Source: an uncultured Oscillibacter sp. (GTDB lineage Bacteria; Bacillota; Clostridia; Oscillospirales; Oscillospiraceae). From it: a stretch of DNA of 34,380 nt. The stretch lies in the NCBI GenBank assembly GCA_910588005.1, contig CAJUQM010000030.1, positions 1 to 34,380 of the forward strand. Reading direction: 5' to 3'. This document shows, piece after piece, positions 31,016 to 34,380 of the stretch. Every line of letters begins with the position of its first letter. Position 1 is the stretch's first letter. The position numbers and the translations under genes were made by a program. Below the pieces are notes generated by a model. That model searched no databases. It was given only the letters and a program-made list of their open reading frames with translations, and was not told the DNA's origin.

Positions 31016-31632
31016 ACGCTGAAAAAGCGCTGCGGCAGGCTCTGAAGACAGCCCAGGATGGCAGTGAAGTGCTGGAAGGCCTGGTCTTTGACCATATAGA
31101 CGTGTCCGCCCTGGACTTCTCCGAGCTGGTTTACCGGCAGCTATCTCTCCGCGCCTGCCGGTTTACCGGCTGTGATTTCAGCGGTGCCGCCTTCTACGGC
31201 TGTATCCTTACAAACTGCCAATTCACTGACTGCCGTTTTCCCGTCAGCTATTGGAAAGCGTGCCGTTTCGACGGCTGCAAGGGCGACGGCGGAGACTTTC
31301 GCCGGGGGCGGTTCAAGGACTGCTCTCTAGACGGCAGTATATTCCGCTATGCCAATTTCACCAATACCGTCTGGGATCGCTGTACGCTGGACAAATGCAG
31401 CTTCTCAGAGTCCTCGCTCTCAGAGTGCAAAATCTCCAGAACCTCCTTCCAAACCGTGGATTTCACCGGTGCAGAACTCTTCCGCACGCCTTTCAAAGGG
31501 ATGGACCTCTCCTCCTGTATACTGGACCGGGTTTCTCTCTCCGAAACCTGCGCCGAATTGAAAGGGACAAAAATCCATGCCAGTCAGGCCGCCGTGGTGG
31601 CCCGAATCCTTGGAATTGAGGTAGTCCCCTGA
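31012..31632 (+). CDS. Pentapeptide-repeat protein
   Basis: A 206-residue protein whose middle (about residues 30-175) is made of pentapeptide repeats with F or L in the centre and Cys, Ala or Ser two before: for example CRFTG, CDFSG, AAFYG, CQFTD, CSLDG and ANFTN. These form a right-handed quadrilateral beta-helix. It is rich in Cys and lacks a signal peptide. Some such proteins mimic DNA and protect gyrase (Qnr type); this one is not recognisably a Qnr. It is translationally coupled to the HAD gene. Confidence 0.9.
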   Translation: MNAEKALRQALKTAQDGSEVLEGLVFDHIDVSALDFSELVYRQLSLRACRFTGCDFSGAAFYGCILTNCQFTDCRFPVSYWKACRFDGCKGDGGDFRRGRFKDCSLDGSIFRYANFTNTVWDRCTLDKCSFSESSLSECKISRTSFQTVDFTGAELFRTPFKGMDLSSCILDRVSLSETCAELKGTKIHASQAAVVARILGIEVVP

Positions 31633-31656
31633 AACCGTCAACTTCATATTTCCATA

Positions 31657-31690
31657 AAGAAGCGCGCTCCCGGTCAGGAGCGCGCTTCTT
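31657..31690. terminator. Bidirectional terminator between the pentapeptide gene and pcrA
   Basis: A 14-bp stem AAGAAGCGCGCTCC/GGAGCGCGCTTCTT (31657-31670 with 31677-31690), six-base loop. It is followed by CTTCAC on the plus strand and by TATGG on the minus strand. Confidence 0.82.
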
Positions 31691-31692
31691 CT

Positions 31693-34170
31693 TCACAGCT
31701 TTTTCATATGGCTCCCGGCAAATTTCAGCATCAGCCGCTTTGGCTTCTCCACTCCCTGAAACTGGACGGTGACCATGGCATCGCCAGACATGGGCTGGAC
31801 AGAGAGCACCGTTCCCTGGCCGAAAGCAGTGTGTTCCACCGCATCTCCGGACTGCAGCTGCAGCAAGGGTTCTGTCCTTCCGCCCTTGGCGGCCGCCGGG
31901 CGCTGCGGCACGGTCCTTGCCACTGTCTCCCGGTAGGAGCGAACCGCGCTGCCGGTCCCTCCGCCCTCATAACCCCCGTAGGAGGATGTACCTCTATAGG
32001 AAAGCCGGCCGTCGTTCCAGCCACCGCCGCTGCCATCCTCTGCGCCGCCAAAACGGGGTTCCTGCTTCCCCTCCCAGCGCATATTGTCCTCGGGAATCTC
32101 ATCCAAAAACCGGGAGGAACGGTTGCTGCTGGTACGCCCATACAGCATCCGCTGGCGGGCGTTGGTCATTGTCAGCCTCTCCTTGGCCCGGGTCATGGCC
32201 ACGTAGCAAAGGCGGCGCTCCTCCTCAATCTCCTCCTCGTTATACTGGGCGGAGCTGCCGGGAAAAACGCCCTCTTCCATACCCACCACATAGACCAGGG
32301 GAAACTCCAGCCCCTTGGCGGAGTGGATCGTCATCATGGTGACGCAGTCCTCCCCGCCCTCCAGAGAGTCCAGGTCTGTATACAGGGCAATCTCATTCAA
32401 AAATCCCGAGAGGGTAGCGTCCTCCGGATCCCGCTCCAAAAAGCCCAGAATGCTGGATTTCAACTCCTCCACGTTTTCAATCCGCCCGCGGCTCTCCAGA
32501 TCATTTTTCTCCTCCAACGCTCTGACATAACCGGTCTGGTCACACACGGCGTCATAGAATTCCGGCAGGGCCAGCTCCGCCCCCTGGCGGCGGAGGCCGT
32601 CGATCAAGTCGGCAAATTTCAACAGCTTGGCTTTAGAGGATTTCAACTCAGGAAACAAATCCGCGTTTCGGATAATCTCGTACAGTGACGCTCCCTGAAC
32701 CGCCGCCAGGTCCGCCACCTTGTCCATAGTGGTGGCTCCAATCCCCCGGGCAGGGCTATTCACAATCCGCCGCAAACGCAGGTCGTCCAAAGGGTTGTTC
32801 AACACGCACAGGTAGGCCAGCATATCCTTAACCTCTGCCCGGTCAAAAAATTTCATCCCCCCCACTACCTTGTAGGGCACGCCATTGCGGCGCATGGCAT
32901 ATTCCAAGGCATTGGATTGAGCGTTCATGCGGTACAATATGGCGGCGTCACGAAGCTTCCTTCCCCGGTTCACCGCCATCATGATATCCCCCACCACATA
33001 ATTGGCCTCATCGCTCTCACTGAAGGTGGTCTTGACAGTGACGGTCTCACCGCTGCCGTTGTCTGTCCACAGTGTTTTGCCCTTGCGGCCCACGTTGTTT
33101 CGAATCACAGCGTTAGCGGCGTCTAAAATGTTCTGGGTGGAACGGTAGTTCTGTTCCAGCCGGATCACCCGGGCATCCTTATACTGCTTTTCAAAGCTGA
33201 GAATATTCTCAATATTGGCTCCCCGGAAGCGGTAGATCGACTGGTCGTCATCGCCCACCACACAGAGGTTTTTCCGCCCCCCGGCCAAAAGGCTGGTCAG
33301 CAGATATTGGAGATGGTTGGTATCCTGATACTCATCCACCAGCACATAGCGGAACTTATTCTGGTAATAGGCCAGCACTTCCGGCTCCTTTTGAAGTAGT
33401 GTAACCGTGTGATAAATAATATCGTCAAAATCCATGGCGTTGGCGGAGCGAAGCCGCTTGGCGTAGGCGGCATAAATTTTGGCCACCCGGCTCAACTTCC
33501 AGTCCGCCTCATTGTTATGTTTTGCTGCAAAATCCTCCGGACTCTCATACCGGTCCTTGGCGCTTCCAATGATGCTCAGGACGCTCTTCGGCAAAAACGC
33601 CTTTTCGTCCAGATTCAACTCCTTTATGATATCCTTGACCACCCGCTTAGAGTCGTCGGTATCGTAAATGGTAAAATTCTTGTCAAACCCGATTCGGTCG
33701 GCATCCCGCCGCAGAATCCGGACACAGGCGGAGTGAAAAGTGGACGCCCAGACATCGTTTGCGGCCGGCCCCAGACGGGCGGCCAAGCGGTCTTTCAGCT
33801 CCCCCGCCGCTTTGTTGGTAAAGGTAATAGCGATAATCTCCCAAGGACGCGGCACATCTACAGCGCAGAGGCGGCGGACCCGATCCCGCTCCGTCTCATC
33901 CGGATGCTCTAAAAAGGTCTCTAAAAAAATGAGGTCCTCTTCTGTGGCCCACTCCGGAACCTCTTTGGAATCGCTTCCCCGGCCATAGGTCAGCAAATTA
34001 TAAACCCGCTGAATAAGAACGGTGGTCTTACCGCTGCCAGCCCCTGCCAGCAGAAGCAGCGGTCCCTCTGTTGTCATGGCGGCCTGGCGCTGCATTGGAT
34101 TCAGCCGCTGGAGATCTTGGGCAATCACTGCCTGCCGGACGGCAATGTAGCGCTGATTGAAATCTTTCAT
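31693..34170 (-). CDS. pcrA: ATP-dependent DNA helicase PcrA (UvrD/Rep family)
   Basis: Superfamily 1A helicase for repair and replication restart. The 825-residue protein has Walker A LLLAGAGSGKTTVL, motif Ia AITFTNKAAGELKDRL, motif II VDEYQDTN, motif III GDDDQSIYRFRGA, motif IV QNYRST, motif V TIHSAKGLEFP and motif VI YVAMTRAKERL. The C-terminal end has the Tudor-like region GDAVEHTAFGQGTVLSV that contacts RNA polymerase in PcrA. A Gly/Ser-rich stretch lies before it. Residues about 63-106 are an insertion between motifs I and Ia. I start at MKDFNQRYIA (34170), where GGTGA precedes the ATG. Confidence 0.96.
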   Translation of the reverse strand: MKDFNQRYIAVRQAVIAQDLQRLNPMQRQAAMTTEGPLLLLAGAGSGKTTVLIQRVYNLLTYGRGSDSKEVPEWATEEDLIFLETFLEHPDETERDRVRRLCAVDVPRPWEIIAITFTNKAAGELKDRLAARLGPAANDVWASTFHSACVRILRRDADRIGFDKNFTIYDTDDSKRVVKDIIKELNLDEKAFLPKSVLSIIGSAKDRYESPEDFAAKHNNEADWKLSRVAKIYAAYAKRLRSANAMDFDDIIYHTVTLLQKEPEVLAYYQNKFRYVLVDEYQDTNHLQYLLTSLLAGGRKNLCVVGDDDQSIYRFRGANIENILSFEKQYKDARVIRLEQNYRSTQNILDAANAVIRNNVGRKGKTLWTDNGSGETVTVKTTFSESDEANYVVGDIMMAVNRGRKLRDAAILYRMNAQSNALEYAMRRNGVPYKVVGGMKFFDRAEVKDMLAYLCVLNNPLDDLRLRRIVNSPARGIGATTMDKVADLAAVQGASLYEIIRNADLFPELKSSKAKLLKFADLIDGLRRQGAELALPEFYDAVCDQTGYVRALEEKNDLESRGRIENVEELKSSILGFLERDPEDATLSGFLNEIALYTDLDSLEGGEDCVTMMTIHSAKGLEFPLVYVVGMEEGVFPGSSAQYNEEEIEEERRLCYVAMTRAKERLTMTNARQRMLYGRTSSNRSSRFLDEIPEDNMRWEGKQEPRFGGAEDGSGGGWNDGRLSYRGTSSYGGYEGGGTGSAVRSYRETVARTVPQRPAAAKGGRTEPLLQLQSGDAVEHTAFGQGTVLSVQPMSGDAMVTVQFQGVEKPKRLMLKFAGSHMKKL

Positions 34171-34202
34171 ATGTTCACCAGTCTTCCATAATTTCAAAGT
34201 CT

Positions 34203-34231
34203 ATTTTAGGACAAAAAGCCCCAAAGGTCAA
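34203..34231 (-). promoter_or_regulatory. Sigma-A promoter of pcrA
   Basis: Minus strand: -35 TTGACC (34226-34231), 17-base spacer, -10 TAAAAT (34203-34208), 33 bases before the start. Between it and 34326 I see no gene. Confidence 0.8.
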
Positions 34232-34326
34232 CCGCAGTTTTCCGTTCTCATCCTTCCTTTCATAAGTAAATAACTATGCGTTCTCTATGAGAAACGCTTC
34301 ACCGCTATCTCCGTAAAAGGCTGAAA

Positions 34327-34355
34327 CCCCCCGCCGTTTTTCAAACGGCGGGGGG
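34327..34355. terminator. Strong GC hairpin at the right edge
   Basis: A 13-bp perfect stem CCCCCCGCCGTTT/AAACGGCGGGGGG with a three-base loop. The minus strand continues TTTCAG, the plus strand TATAAG. It probably ends a minus-strand gene lying beyond the window. Confidence 0.7.
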
Positions 34356-34380
34356 TATAAGAAAAGGTCTTAAGAGGGAA

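Noticed and set aside
34327..34355. GTTTTTCAAAC inside the right-edge hairpin as another copy of the mobile repeat end
   Set aside because: The match is limited to the loop region of a perfect GC hairpin; flanking bases of the element (GGCC) are missing and a terminator explains it better.

Overview
The window looks like chromosomal core DNA of a GC-rich, spore-forming Clostridia, most likely of the Oscillospiraceae (Flavonifractor/Lawsonibacter-like). That placement is an inference from protein style, GC content, a sigG sporulation sigma factor, a YlmC/YmxH-type protein, a T-box-controlled alaS and a SpoIVFA/SpoIVFB-like pair. About 35 genes are present, most on the minus strand. I see no tRNA or rRNA genes, CRISPR array, prophage or intact insertion sequence.

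Layout. 1-800: lepB (cut by the window edge) downstream of rplS, a common Firmicutes neighbourhood. 930-2567: an M50 and an M23 metalloprotease gene that overlap, read from a sequence with an excellent match to a mother-cell sigma-E promoter; I read them as a compact spoIVF locus. 2634-5156: a FAD/Rieske oxidoreductase and a DEDDh exonuclease. 5257-7105: the rpsB-tsf translation operon with a strong promoter. 7153-8431: a PRC-barrel protein divergent from sigG, which carries a textbook sigma-F-type promoter. 8484-11522: a PaaI-like thioesterase, a small unknown gene, glnS and a DUF6514-like gene. 11703-15842: an xre-comEC-holA-rnmV operon with overlapping start and stop codons. 15997-19988: hinT, a cupin and alaS behind a T-box leader. 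19985-22100: four poorly known genes, including a DUF5662-like protein and a helix-turn-helix protein with tandem xxAxG pentads. 22101-22722: decayed DNA ending in a 165-bp MITE-like element. 22723-27472: a hydroxyisobutyrate-type dehydrogenase, a FAD-dependent dehydrogenase, a U32 peptidase-family protein and mltG. 27604-31632: a Cys-rich small protein, a TagA-type glycosyltransferase, an EamA transporter, and a GNAT-HAD-pentapeptide cluster. 31693-34170: pcrA.

Themes. Translation and genome maintenance genes (rplS, rpsB, tsf, glnS, alaS, rnmV, holA, pcrA) are mixed with sporulation functions. Three sporulation promoter calls rest directly on the bases: sigma-E at 2538-2567, sigma-F/G at 7545-7573, and a weaker sigma-K-like -10 at 27566-27574. 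A family of inverted-repeat elements with ends close to GGCCTTGTTTGAAAAATGG recurs at 22531-22695, 11551-11628 and, more degenerate, at 4012-4136. I did not find a clearly new multi-gene defence or biosynthetic system. The least explained items are the repeat family, the HTH-pentad protein, the Cys-rich peptide and several small clade-level genes.
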